A stretch of DNA of 64,000 nucleotides from contig NZ_JAAMNH020000001.1 of assembly GCF_011065935.2 (NCBI RefSeq), positions 3,555,001-3,619,000 of the forward strand. Reading direction: 5' to 3'. The notes under the pieces were generated by a model. The model saw only the letters and a program-made list of their open reading frames with translations, did not search any database and was not told the DNA's origin. A program made the translations under genes and the position numbers. Below, in pieces: positions 26,635-37,776 of this stretch (the stretch's first letter is position 1; the number at the start of each line of letters is the position of its first letter). The DNA comes from Clostridium estertheticum (GTDB lineage: Bacteria > Bacillota > Clostridia > Clostridiales > Clostridiaceae).

Positions 26635-27120
26635 TTAAAAGATAAAATTTTTAATTTTATTTACTATTTCATTACTTACTTTTATTTTTGAATTTTCAGT
26701 TGTTCCTAAATTGTTTTTGCTCAAATTACAATATTGTACATCGCTAATCCTGGGTTTAACCATGTGAAGTTTCTCAGTAGCAGTTTTCTCAATGTAACTT
26801 ATATTTCTAAACTTAAGTAGTTGGACTTTGTACGCGTCATTTTCTTTACTTAATACGTCTATTTGAGCTTTAGCTTTAGATGTTGTATCTTGATAATTAT
26901 AAATCATACAATATCTAGCAATAATAACAACTCCTATAATAAAAACTAGAAAGATATTTGTTAGAGCATTTTTTTTCTTTTTTATATCCTTTAGTTTTTT
27001 ACTTTGGTTTGTCTGTTGTCGTGATTTTTCTAGCTCTTCATATTTTCGTTTTTGGATTCCATTTTCTGGTGCGAGTACTGTATTCCCATCCATTCCAAAC
27101 TTGTTTTTTTCTACTATCAC
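26635..27120 (-). CDS. ftsL: FtsL-type septum protein
   Basis: 161 residues: a basic N-terminal cytoplasmic part, one membrane helix (about 52-70) and a leucine-zipper-like coiled coil (about 75-110; IDVLSKENDAYKVQL) ending in the HMVKP motif common in FtsL/DivIC proteins. It recruits and activates FtsW-PBP in the known divisome. GTG 27120 is chosen since GGGG lies 8 bases upstream; GTG 27129 overlaps that site. Position between rsmH and the PBP gene supports the call despite low sequence conservation. Confidence 0.8.
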   Translation of the reverse strand: MIVEKNKFGMDGNTVLAPENGIQKRKYEELEKSRQQTNQSKKLKDIKKKKNALTNIFLVFIIGVVIIARYCMIYNYQDTTSKAKAQIDVLSKENDAYKVQLLKFRNISYIEKTATEKLHMVKPRISDVQYCNLSKNNLGTTENSKIKVSNEIVNKIKNFIF

Positions 27121-27147
27121 TTTATTCACCCCATCCCCAAATTAGAA

Positions 27148-28080
27148 CTAAATCTTTTCAGCCACTCTTAATTTTGCACTTCTGCTTCTTTTGTTAATTT
27201 CTAATTCTTCCTCTGTTGCCACTATAGGCTTTCTACTTATAAGTTTTACAATTGATGTTTTACCACACACGCACATAGGTAACTCTTTTGGGCACTTACA
27301 AGGATCATTTAACTCTTTAAATTTATTTTTAACAATTCTATCTTCAAGTGATTGGAATGTAATAACTGCCATTCTTCCTCCGCGATTAAGTCTATGTACT
27401 CCATTTTCTATTGCATTATCTAATATTTTTAATTCACCGTTAACTTCAATTCTTATACCCTGAAATGTTCTCTTAGCCGGATGGCCACCTTCTCTCTTAT
27501 ACTTAGCTGGTATAGCTGCATCTACAACATTAACTAGTTCCAGCGTAGTATCAATAGATTTTTCGGCTCTTCTGTCTATAATAAAATTAGCTATTCTTTT
27601 AGAAAATTTTTCTTCTCCGTAATTTCTTAAAACCTCTCCGATTTCCTGCTCACTATAATTATTCACCACATCATATGCTGATAAACTTTGGCTTCTATCC
27701 ATTCTCATATCAAGCCTTGCATCTTTCATGTAGCTAAATCCGCGTTCTGCACTATCTAATTGAAAGGAGGACACCCCTAAATCCATAAGGATACCATCTA
27801 CTTTTTCTATTTCCAGTTTTTCGAGTATTTCATCAATATTGTAAAAATTATTATGTACATATGTAACATTATTATATTCTTTAAGGTTTTCCTTCGCTGC
27901 CCTTAATGCGTCCTCATCTTGATCAATTCCAATTAAGCGTCCCTTTGAAGACAATCTTTTTAAAATTTCTAATGAATGCCCTGCACCTCCTAATGTACAA
28001 TCAACATAAATTCCATCTTCTTTAATATCTAGCGCATCAAGGCACTCATTTAATAAAACTGGTAAATGCTTAAATTCCAT
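27148..28080 (-). CDS. rsmH: 16S rRNA m4C1402 methyltransferase RsmH (MraW)
   Basis: N4-methylates C1402 of 16S rRNA at the decoding site. 310 residues, normal size. SAM motif YVDCTLGGAGHSLEIL (about 25-40), DLGVSSFQLD (about 102-111), and C-terminal HPAKRTFQGIRIEVNGEL. The Cys-rich CKCPKELPMCVCGK near the end is typical. Second gene of the mraZ operon. Confidence 0.97.
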   Translation of the reverse strand: MEFKHLPVLLNECLDALDIKEDGIYVDCTLGGAGHSLEILKRLSSKGRLIGIDQDEDALRAAKENLKEYNNVTYVHNNFYNIDEILEKLEIEKVDGILMDLGVSSFQLDSAERGFSYMKDARLDMRMDRSQSLSAYDVVNNYSEQEIGEVLRNYGEEKFSKRIANFIIDRRAEKSIDTTLELVNVVDAAIPAKYKREGGHPAKRTFQGIRIEVNGELKILDNAIENGVHRLNRGGRMAVITFQSLEDRIVKNKFKELNDPCKCPKELPMCVCGKTSIVKLISRKPIVATEEELEINKRSRSAKLRVAEKI

Positions 28081-28111
28081 AATTTTTCTCCTTTTATAAT
28101 CCTATTTCAAT

Positions 28112-28540
28112 CTATATTCCGAGTTCCATCATTTTTTCTGCTATCTCATCAAAATTCATATCCGAGTCATTATATTCATCCCATTTATTTTTAGCCCATA
28201 TTTCTATCCTAGTTGATACTCCTATACTTACTATTTCCTTTTGTATTGAAGCATATTCACATAAATTTTGTGGTATTAAAGCTCTTCCTTGTTTATCTAT
28301 TGTTATTTCATTTGCACCCGAGAAGAAAAATCTCACAAAGGCTCTAGCATCTTTACTAGTTAATGGAAGTTTTTTTAGTTTTTCTTCCATTATTGTCCAT
28401 TCAGGCAAGGTATATATGTATAAACACCCATCTAGACCCTTAGTCAGTATAAATTCATTGCCTAATCCCTCTCGAAATTTGGTGGGGATAATTATTCTGT
28501 TTTTACTATCAATGGCATGTTGATATTCACCAATAAACAT
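28112..28540 (-). CDS. mraZ: Transcriptional regulator MraZ
   Basis: A ring-forming DNA-binding protein of the AbrB-like double SpoVT fold that regulates its own dcw operon. 142 residues with two repeats: FIGEYQHAIDSKNRIIIP (about 2-19) and GANEITIDKQGRALIPQNL (about 73-91). Four 10-bp repeats matching MraZ boxes lie directly upstream. Start ATG follows GGTGGGGGAG. Confidence 0.97.
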   Translation of the reverse strand: MFIGEYQHAIDSKNRIIIPTKFREGLGNEFILTKGLDGCLYIYTLPEWTIMEEKLKKLPLTSKDARAFVRFFFSGANEITIDKQGRALIPQNLCEYASIQKEIVSIGVSTRIEIWAKNKWDEYNDSDMNFDEIAEKMMELGI

Positions 28541-28560
28541 TTTACTCCCCCACCTTATAA

Positions 28561-28602
28561 CTTTACTCCACTTTAATCCACTTTAAACCATTCTAAACCA
28601 CT
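28561..28602 (-). promoter_or_regulatory. MraZ box repeats
   Basis: Four consecutive 10-bp units on the minus strand: AGTGGTTTAG, AATGGTTTAA, AGTGGATTAA, AGTGGAGTAA, starting about 20 bases upstream of mraZ. The GTGG core with 10-bp period is the known MraZ operator pattern. The remaining 28603-28773 is AT-rich and I see no further gene in it. Confidence 0.75.
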
Positions 28603-28773
28603 TTTATGTATTATTCTATAGAAAAACGAAAATTCCTTCTTATTTTAGCGAGTTATTATTAATTTTTAAAGATAATTAAATTATTTAATTATTTTACTAG
28701 AATATATTTACTAAAAATATACTATTATCCACATGTGAGTTTTCATAAAAACCCCACAGTATTATTTACTTTC

Positions 28774-28802
28774 TTGATATAGGAACAAATCTAGAGTATA
28801 AT
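28774..28802 (+). promoter_or_regulatory. Sigma-A promoter of ychF
   Basis: TTGATA (28774-28779), a 17-bp spacer, then a perfect TATAAT (28797-28802), about 48 bases before the ychF start. Confidence 0.8.
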
Positions 28803-28849
28803 TTAAAAGGTGTCAATAATTTGAGAGTAAGAAAGGAATGTACATATAT

Positions 28850-29947
28850 ATGAAGCTAGGAATTGTAGGTTTACCAAATGTAGGGAAGAGCACATTATTT
28901 AATGCAATAACAAAGGCAGGAGCAGAATCTGCTAATTACCCATTTTGTACTATAGAACCAAATGTAGGAGTTGTTAGCGTTCGTGATAAAAGATTAGATG
29001 TGCTACAAGCTCTTTATAATAGTAAGAAGGTAATTCATACCGCAATTGAATTTTATGATATAGCAGGCCTTGTAAAAGGAGCCAGCAAAGGAGAGGGACT
29101 TGGTAATAAGTTTCTATCCCACATCAGAGAAGTAGAATCTATAGTTCATGTGGTAAGATGCTTTAGTGATGACAACATCATTCACGTTGATGGCAACGTG
29201 GATCCACTACGAGATATTGATACAATTAATTTAGAACTTATTTTTTCTGATCTTGATGTATTGGAAAGAAGAATGGAAAAGTCATTGAAACTTGTTCGTT
29301 CTGGTGACAAAACAGCAAAAATAGAATTTGAACTTATGGAAAGAATAAAGAACCACCTTGAAGCAAACTCTCCAGTAAGAACATTAGAATTTAACGAGGA
29401 AGAATCTGTTTTTGTAAACACCCTTTTCCTAATCACTTCAAAACCAGTATTATATGCTGCAAATATTAGTGAGGAAGATCTAGTGTCTGGTAATTCAGAA
29501 AATGCTATGGTTAAAAGTGTTAAGGAATTTGCTGCAAATGAGAATTCAGAAGTAATTATAGTTTGTGCAAGGCTTGAAGAAGAACTATCCACTTTAGAAG
29601 AGGATGAAAAAATGGAACTTCTAAGTGAATATGGTCTTGATGAATCAGGTTTAGATAAACTTATTCACGCAAGTTATAAGCTGCTCGGTTTAATGAGCTA
29701 CTTAACTGCAGGCCCTCAAGAAATAAGAGCATGGACTATAATCAATGGAACTAAAGCTCCAGCTGCTGCTGGTAAAATCCATTCGGATATCGAAAGAGGC
29801 TTTATAAGGGCAGAAATAGTTTCCTTTGATAAATTAGTAGAATGTGGCTCTGAAGCCGCCGCTAAGGAAAAAGGCCTTTATAGACTTGAAGGAAAAGAAT
29901 ATATTATGCAAGATGGCGATGTAGTTAACTTCAGATTTAACGTATAG
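28850..29947 (+). CDS. ychF: Redox-regulated P-loop ATPase YchF (Obg family)
   Basis: Universally conserved Obg-related protein that prefers ATP and binds ribosomes. 365 residues from ATG 28850. G1 is GLPNVGKST (residues 7-15), G2/G3 include DIAGLVKGASKGEGLGNKF, and the C-terminal TGS domain ends the protein (about 280-365; RAWTIINGTKAPAAAGKIHSDIERGF, read in two parts). The ATG at 28838 sits right on the ribosome binding site AAAGGA, so the second ATG, which gives the conserved start MKLGIVGLPN, is chosen. The gene is monocistronic with its own promoter and terminator. Confidence 0.96.
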   Translation: MKLGIVGLPNVGKSTLFNAITKAGAESANYPFCTIEPNVGVVSVRDKRLDVLQALYNSKKVIHTAIEFYDIAGLVKGASKGEGLGNKFLSHIREVESIVHVVRCFSDDNIIHVDGNVDPLRDIDTINLELIFSDLDVLERRMEKSLKLVRSGDKTAKIEFELMERIKNHLEANSPVRTLEFNEEESVFVNTLFLITSKPVLYAANISEEDLVSGNSENAMVKSVKEFAANENSEVIIVCARLEEELSTLEEDEKMELLSEYGLDESGLDKLIHASYKLLGLMSYLTAGPQEIRAWTIINGTKAPAAAGKIHSDIERGFIRAEIVSFDKLVECGSEAAAKEKGLYRLEGKEYIMQDGDVVNFRFNV

Positions 29948-29951
29948 AATT

Positions 29952-29999
29952 AAAAAAGCAGGACTTGGATATTTAAAATATATCAGTCCTGTTTTTTTA
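29952..29999. terminator. Terminator of ychF, possibly bidirectional
   Basis: GCAGGACT / AGTCCTGT stem with inner GATAT / ATATC pairing, A6 before and T7 after. It lies between convergent genes. Confidence 0.85.
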
Positions 30000-30013
30000 A
30001 TAGCATTAAATCA

Positions 30014-32308
30014 TCATTTTTTGCTACTATATTTTTTTAATTCCTTGGTAATAGCATTCATTACTTCTTGGGAGTTCACTTCTGAAGTTCCCATTAGCAC
30101 CTCCATAGCATCTTCTATAGAGGTCATAGTATATATATGAAAATTTCCATTTTTAATTTCTCTCTCAACTTCTGCATTTAAAACCAAGTCATCTGCATTA
30201 GATAGTGGTATGACTACACCTTTGCCCACTATTGTATCTATGGCTTTGCAAACTCCAAAAAAACCTTCTATTTTATCATTTACCCCACCTATAGGTTGAA
30301 CATCACCAAATTGATTTACAGAACCTGTGACAGCAATATTTTGTTTTACAGGTATCTTACTTAAGGCGGAAAGCATACATATTATTTCTGCCACAGAGGC
30401 ACTATCCCCATCTATTTTGCCGTAAATCTGTTCAAAGCTCAAATGGAAATCCACTGGTAGTTTATTGAATCCACCATTAATAGCACTTATATATCCCTTT
30501 AAAATATTAATAGATTTACTATGAATATTTCCGCTTAGATTACTATCCTTTTGAACATCTACAATATTTCCTTCTCCCCTATAGCAACAGCAGGTAATCT
30601 TTATTGGCTTGCCAAAACTTAAATATCCAGTATCAATTACTGATAATCCATTCACTTGTCCGATTCTACTATTTTCAACGTCAATGAGCATTTTCTTTTC
30701 AGTATAGTTATTTAAAATTTCCTTTTCCATAATATCTTTTTTATAAGCAATTCGGATTATATCTTCTGCACTAATCTCTTGTTTATTTTCTTCGCACACC
30801 TTATTGTTTGATAGTGTTAATAACTTACTTATTTCATATTTATCATAATATATTTTTTTTCTACTCTGAGCCTTTCGTGATAATACCTTTGCTACTTCTC
30901 TTACTGCTCCACTTGTAAGGCGCTTAAAATCATTTTCACTACAAATATTATTTATCTCAAATATTAAAGAGTTCTTTAAATCATTGTCTATATTCTGCAA
31001 GGGACTACATTCTGCTTTTATGGTGAAAATTTTTCTAAAGTCTTCATCATAATTATAAAGCAAGTCGTAAGTTTCATAATCCCCAATAAGAATCACTTTT
31101 TCTTTAATGGCTATAGGTTCTGGTTTTATGGTACTTAATGAGACCAGGTCATAATAGCTTCTGTTATAACTCACATCCACTTTCTCTGCTAGCAATGACT
31201 TTTTTAAATGATAGTAAGCTGAAGGATTGCTTAGCAGCGTGTTTGTTCTAATAACCAAACAGCCTTCATTTGCTTTTAACATACTACCACTTTTTATTAG
31301 TTCTATATTCGTAGTATAAGCCCCATTGTGATTTTCGTATTCTATATTTCCAAGTAAATTTGATAAACTAGGATCCTGTTCAAATATTACAGGTGGACCT
31401 ACGTTTTTACTATTATCTACAATTACGTTTATGGCATATTTAAATATAATTTCATTTATTTTTTCCTCATCCTCATCAAAGCTTAATGAGTAATTATCTA
31501 TAAGTTTTTTTTCAATGTTATTGCATACCATATGGAAATAATCTTGAACAACTTTATCCTCACTGAACCTGATTTTACATTCTTCTTTTAAATCATTCAT
31601 TTCATCTTTATAGTATACTTCCATTATTTGTTTTAGTTTGTCTATGTCTCTTTCTTCAATATTTTTTAATTCTTCTAATATTTCCTTAGCTTTATCTTTC
31701 AAAAGGCGTACTGTATCTAAAATACCTTCTTTTTTTTCACTATCTAATATATCATATTCACTTTCAGTCATTTCTTTCCCGCTACTTAAAGGAATGAATG
31801 TAAATCCATTGTTAGCAGATTTTATATCGAAGCCTTTGTCTTTAGCCGAATCTATTAGTTTAGCAATTAGTTCATTTCTTTTCTTTTGAATATTTTCCTG
31901 TATTTCTTCCTTTTCTTTGTTTGTAGAATTGTTATAAAACTGGAATGTGCACTCTAAATATTCATTCTGCATTTCTTCAAGTGTGCCTTTTAGCTTATTA
32001 CCTCCACCATTGCTTACAAAAATTGCTTTAGGAGATTTTTCATCCTCATATAATAAATAACAAATATCTTTTGGTTTCCTCTTATTTTCATAAATTTTAT
32101 TTACATATTTCATAATATCTTTAAGAGTCTCTTTTGAAAAATCGTCTATTAAATAAATATTAAAGCCCTCTTTATCTATATTTAGGGCAGTTTTAATATT
32201 TTCTATTACATCAAAATACTGTGGTAATGAATCCAAGGGTTCTCGCACTTTCATATCTTCAATATCAAATTCATATATAATGTCTTTTGAAGTTAATTCC
32301 CTGTTCAT
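30014..32308 (-). CDS. Lon-family protease with degenerate ATPase domain (LonC-like)
   Basis: 764 residues from ATG 32308 (AAGGAGG 6 bases upstream). The C-terminal Lon protease domain keeps its Ser-Lys dyad: Ser636 in DGDSAS and Lys679 in GGVNDKIEG, 43 residues apart as in E. coli Lon (679/722). The N-terminal AAA part follows the LonB/LonC layout. However, where the P-loop should be (about 49-64) the sequence is FNIYLIDDFSKETLKD, with no GxxGxGKT. The Walker B region reads EGCLVIRTNTLL without the acidic pair. A large charged helical insertion lies at about 100-250. I infer an ATP-independent peptidase; the substrate is unknown. It is monocistronic. Confidence 0.85.
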   Translation of the reverse strand: MNRELTSKDIIYEFDIEDMKVREPLDSLPQYFDVIENIKTALNIDKEGFNIYLIDDFSKETLKDIMKYVNKIYENKRKPKDICYLLYEDEKSPKAIFVSNGGGNKLKGTLEEMQNEYLECTFQFYNNSTNKEKEEIQENIQKKRNELIAKLIDSAKDKGFDIKSANNGFTFIPLSSGKEMTESEYDILDSEKKEGILDTVRLLKDKAKEILEELKNIEERDIDKLKQIMEVYYKDEMNDLKEECKIRFSEDKVVQDYFHMVCNNIEKKLIDNYSLSFDEDEEKINEIIFKYAINVIVDNSKNVGPPVIFEQDPSLSNLLGNIEYENHNGAYTTNIELIKSGSMLKANEGCLVIRTNTLLSNPSAYYHLKKSLLAEKVDVSYNRSYYDLVSLSTIKPEPIAIKEKVILIGDYETYDLLYNYDEDFRKIFTIKAECSPLQNIDNDLKNSLIFEINNICSENDFKRLTSGAVREVAKVLSRKAQSRKKIYYDKYEISKLLTLSNNKVCEENKQEISAEDIIRIAYKKDIMEKEILNNYTEKKMLIDVENSRIGQVNGLSVIDTGYLSFGKPIKITCCCYRGEGNIVDVQKDSNLSGNIHSKSINILKGYISAINGGFNKLPVDFHLSFEQIYGKIDGDSASVAEIICMLSALSKIPVKQNIAVTGSVNQFGDVQPIGGVNDKIEGFFGVCKAIDTIVGKGVVIPLSNADDLVLNAEVEREIKNGNFHIYTMTSIEDAMEVLMGTSEVNSQEVMNAITKELKKYSSKK

Positions 32309-32473
32309 ATTCACCCTCCTTTCAATCCTTTATTATATTAATATTCTTAAATTACTAATTTAGGAACAAATATTATCATTGAGATATAATAATATTTTAT
32401 GAATTTATGCATAATTATATTTTTTTGTAATGAGTTGGAACAACAAATATTTAAAATAGACTTTTTTTAATAC

Positions 32474-32502
32474 TTGAGTTAAATTACAACATAAGATATA
32501 AT
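32474..32502 (+). promoter_or_regulatory. Sigma-A promoter of the 32557 gene
   Basis: TTGAGT (32474-32479), a 17-bp spacer, then a perfect TATAAT (32497-32502). Transcription would start near 32509, about 48 bases before the start codon. Confidence 0.7.
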
Positions 32503-32556
32503 AAGTTATTGACTTTTTATATTTTTTATAATTTTTGCTGTAAAGGAGTAATACTG

Positions 32557-32976
32557 ATGGGATTTAAAGAAAAAATGACTAATAGCTATACACAGGCTTA
32601 TTTGAAGAGATATGGTGACAGACTTACTCAAGCACAAGGGAGAGTTCTATCCGTCAAAGTAGAAGAAAAAAGTTACTTTAAAATATTTTACAAATTACTC
32701 GTAACCATCTTAGTAAAGGCAGATGGAAGTAAATCTATTGCTAAGTGCGTATTTAAAAAAAGACGTTGGTTTAAAAAAATCAACTTTATTTCTGTGCTTC
32801 AAGGACATTCTGTTATAATTCAAGGAATGAAGGGTAAAAAAGGAAAAGAACACAGAGAGCAGATTCAAATTGTAAATATTAGAAATATGACTACAAAGAA
32901 AGATTTGGTACCAACAAAGGGAGATACTCCTACTCCAAAAGTGCAACGAGTAAGGGCTGATAAGCGGTTTAAATAA
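32557..32976 (+). CDS. Conserved-looking small basic protein of unknown function
   Basis: 139 residues, Lys/Arg-rich, starting at ATG 32557 with AAAGGAG 8 bases upstream; the longer frame from 32509 begins at the predicted transcription start. The N-terminus GFKEKMTNSYTQAYLKRYGD is followed by a mixed beta-rich stretch (about 24-105) with ILVKADGSKSIAKCVFKKRR and VLQGHSVIIQGMKGKKG, and a basic disordered tail. It has no membrane segment or signal peptide. The fold looks like a small beta barrel and could bind nucleic acid, which is speculation. It has its own strong promoter and terminator. Confidence 0.7.
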   Translation: MGFKEKMTNSYTQAYLKRYGDRLTQAQGRVLSVKVEEKSYFKIFYKLLVTILVKADGSKSIAKCVFKKRRWFKKINFISVLQGHSVIIQGMKGKKGKEHREQIQIVNIRNMTTKKDLVPTKGDTPTPKVQRVRADKRFK

Positions 32977-32977
32977 A

Positions 32978-33024
32978 TAAAAGGGACTGCCTCAAAATGA
33001 TCATTTTGAGGCAGTCCCTTTTAA
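32978..33024. terminator. Perfect palindromic bidirectional terminator
   Basis: A palindrome of about 43 bp (arms AAAGGGACTGCCTCAAAATG and its complement meeting at ATC/GAT), flanked by A and T runs, between convergent genes. 33030-33089 holds only short AGTGAT repeats. Confidence 0.92.
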
Positions 33025-33089
33025 AATTTATTGCAGCACTGCACGTGATAACAGCACGCAAGTGATGCGAATATCACTGTAAGTGATAA

Positions 33090-35699
<2,610 letters not shown>

Positions 35700-35855
35700 T
35701 ACATGTCCCCCTTATACTTGTCTGACCTAGATAGGATTCCATAATTCTTTAAGCTTACTAATTCACTATATTTTCATTCTCTACTAATATATGTGTTTGT
35801 TTACTTACATATGAAAAGAATGTAGTGTAATATTTTAGCTATTATTGATTTTTTC

Positions 35856-35884
35856 TTTACAATATGTAACTTTAAATATAAAAT
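35856..35884 (+). promoter_or_regulatory. Promoter candidate of ppaC
   Basis: TTTACA (35856-35861), a 17-bp spacer, then TAAAAT (35879-35884); both match 5 of 6. The implied leader is about 140 bases and includes the two palindromes. Confidence 0.45.
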
Positions 35885-35934
35885 AGTACTAACAATGATT
35901 ATTAATGAAAGAATCATAATGGAAAAATAAAGAT

Positions 35935-36003
35935 GATAACAATTTATAATTGTTATCTACCCCAGACGAGAACAAGGATGGGTAACAATTTATAATTGTT
36001 ACC
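35935..36003 (+). repeat. Twin 23-bp palindromes in the ppaC leader
   Basis: 35935-35957 has arms GATAACAATT / AATTGTTATC around TAT; 35981-36003 has GGTAACAATT / AATTGTTACC around TAT. Both are perfect. They lie in a 46-bp direct duplication whose second unit ends in the ppaC ribosome binding site. The single difference between the arms (A-T to G-C) is compensated in each, so pairing is kept. They could be RNA hairpins or operators. Confidence 0.85.
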
Positions 36004-36033
36004 TACTCCAGCGAAATACAAGGAGGTACATAC

Positions 36034-37677
36034 GTGAAAAACATTATTTATGTTACTGGACATAAAAATCCAGATACTGATTCTATTTGCTCTGCTATTG
36101 CCTATGCAGAGTTTAAAAATAAAACCGGAAAAATTCCTGCAGTTCCTATAAGACTAGGCGCAACAAATTTGGAAACGCAATTTATTCTTAATTACTTTAA
36201 CGTAGCGGAACCTGAGCTTATAACTACTGTTAAAACACAGATTTCTGATTTAGATATAGACATTGTAGCTCCTATTTCACCAGATATTTCTCTAAAAATG
36301 GCCTGGTCCATTATGAAGAAAAATAATATTAAAACCCTACCTGTTATAGATGAAAATGATAGGCTAGCTGGTGTGGCTTCAGTTTCAAATCTTGCTGCAA
36401 GCTATTTAGATATTTGGGACAATTCTATTCTTGCCAAAAGTAATACCACACTTGAGAATATTTTAGATACTCTATCAGCTAAATGCCTATTTAAACCAGA
36501 ACATGATTTTAAAATAACTGGAAAGATTATTGTAGCTGCTATGAATCCAGAAAGCACGAAAACTGTAATTGAGGCTGGTGACGTTGCTATATGTGGCGAT
36601 AGAGAAGATTCTCAGTCACTAATAATTAGTTCTAAAGCTTGTCTTTTAATTATTACGGGAAACCATCCTCCAACAGATGTAGTTATAAAACTTGCAAAAG
36701 CGAATGACTGTACAATTATATTAACCCCTTATGATACTTTTACGGCTTCTAGATTAATAACTCAAAGTATCCCTATAAATTATGTTATGACCAAAAAGAA
36801 TGTACTAAGCTTTAATACAGAGGATTTTATTGAGGACATAAAGTATATTATGCTTGAAACCAGGTACAGAAGTTATCCAGTAATTGATGAAACTAATAAA
36901 GTTATTGGAAGTGTATCCAGATTCCATCTAATATCACAAAACAGAAAAAAAGTAATCCTTATGGATCATAATGAAAGAACTCAATCTGTATCAGGCCTTG
37001 AGGATGCTGAAGTATTAGAAATTATAGACCATCATAGAATTGCAGATGTGCAAACTGGATTCCCTATATATTTCAGAAATGAACCTGTAGGTAGCACTTC
37101 AACCATCGTAGCCTCAATATTCTTTGAAAATGGAATTAGACCTTCAAAAAGCGCTGCAGGCCTTCTATGTGCAGCAATAATTTCAGATACGCTACTTCTA
37201 AAATCTCCTACATCTACTATAGTAGATGAGCTTGTATTAAAAAGATTAGCTCAAATTGCTAATTTAAACATAGAAGAGTTTGCTAAAGAAATGTTTAAAG
37301 CTGGAACATCCCTTGAGGGTAAAACTGCTCAAGAAATTTTCTACCAAGACTTTAAGACCTTTTCTCTTAATAATTATAAAGTTGGAGTATCACAAGTTGG
37401 TACAATGTATATTGATGGCTTTGATCCATTAAAAGGGGACATAATAAATCTGATGAGCAAAAAAGCCAAGGAAAGTAGTTATGACATTATTTTGCTAATG
37501 TTAACCGACATATTAAATGGCGGATCTGTATTAATAGCTGCGGGGCAACATAAAGATATTGTTTCAAAAGCCTTTAATGTTACTCTTACTGATAATGGTG
37601 CATACATACCTGGTATAGTATCAAGAAAAAAACAAGTTATACCACCTATTGCAGCTGCCATAAATCAAATAAAGTAA
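36034..37677 (+). CDS. ppaC: Manganese-dependent inorganic pyrophosphatase with CBS-DRTGG insert
   Basis: Hydrolyses pyrophosphate to phosphate in the cytoplasm. The 547-residue family II (DHH) enzyme has metal ligands in GHKNPDTDS (His10, Asp14, Asp16), MDHNER (about 310-315) and IDHH (331-334), and the C-terminal SRKKQ substrate motif. A regulatory insert at about 70-303 comprises CBS, DRTGG and CBS domains. Such CBS-PPases are inhibited by AMP/ADP and activated by ATP or diadenosine polyphosphates. Start is GTG 36034 with AGGAGG 7 bases upstream. It is monocistronic with a duplicated palindromic leader. Confidence 0.96.
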   Translation: MKNIIYVTGHKNPDTDSICSAIAYAEFKNKTGKIPAVPIRLGATNLETQFILNYFNVAEPELITTVKTQISDLDIDIVAPISPDISLKMAWSIMKKNNIKTLPVIDENDRLAGVASVSNLAASYLDIWDNSILAKSNTTLENILDTLSAKCLFKPEHDFKITGKIIVAAMNPESTKTVIEAGDVAICGDREDSQSLIISSKACLLIITGNHPPTDVVIKLAKANDCTIILTPYDTFTASRLITQSIPINYVMTKKNVLSFNTEDFIEDIKYIMLETRYRSYPVIDETNKVIGSVSRFHLISQNRKKVILMDHNERTQSVSGLEDAEVLEIIDHHRIADVQTGFPIYFRNEPVGSTSTIVASIFFENGIRPSKSAAGLLCAAIISDTLLLKSPTSTIVDELVLKRLAQIANLNIEEFAKEMFKAGTSLEGKTAQEIFYQDFKTFSLNNYKVGVSQVGTMYIDGFDPLKGDIINLMSKKAKESSYDIILLMLTDILNGGSVLIAAGQHKDIVSKAFNVTLTDNGAYIPGIVSRKKQVIPPIAAAINQIK

Positions 37678-37701
37678 ATTTTATAATATATTATGAAATA
37701 A

Positions 37702-37738
37702 AAAAACAAAGCAATTTTTTAATATGCTTTGTTTTTCT
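37702..37738 (+). terminator. Terminator of ppaC
   Basis: AACAAAGCA / TGCTTTGTT stem with an 11-base AT loop and T5 after. A6 before the stem may let it act in both directions between convergent genes. Confidence 0.8.
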
Positions 37739-37776
37739 ATTTGTATTTATTATAACCCATAAATGTAACTATAGGA

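Larger units (their letters stand above)
35700..36033. other. Divergent regulatory gap between the Ca2+ ATPase gene and ppaC
   Basis: The 334-base gap holds the ppaC promoter, a twin-palindrome leader (35935-36003) and AT-rich DNA before that. A 20-codon frame, ATG 35933 to TAA 35995, overlaps both palindromes but has a weak ribosome binding site. No clear promoter was found for the minus-strand ATPase gene. Confidence 0.5.

Noticed and set aside
32509..32556. Upstream TTG start for the small basic protein gene
   Set aside because: It coincides with the predicted transcription start and lacks a ribosome binding site; ATG 32557 has AAAGGAG.
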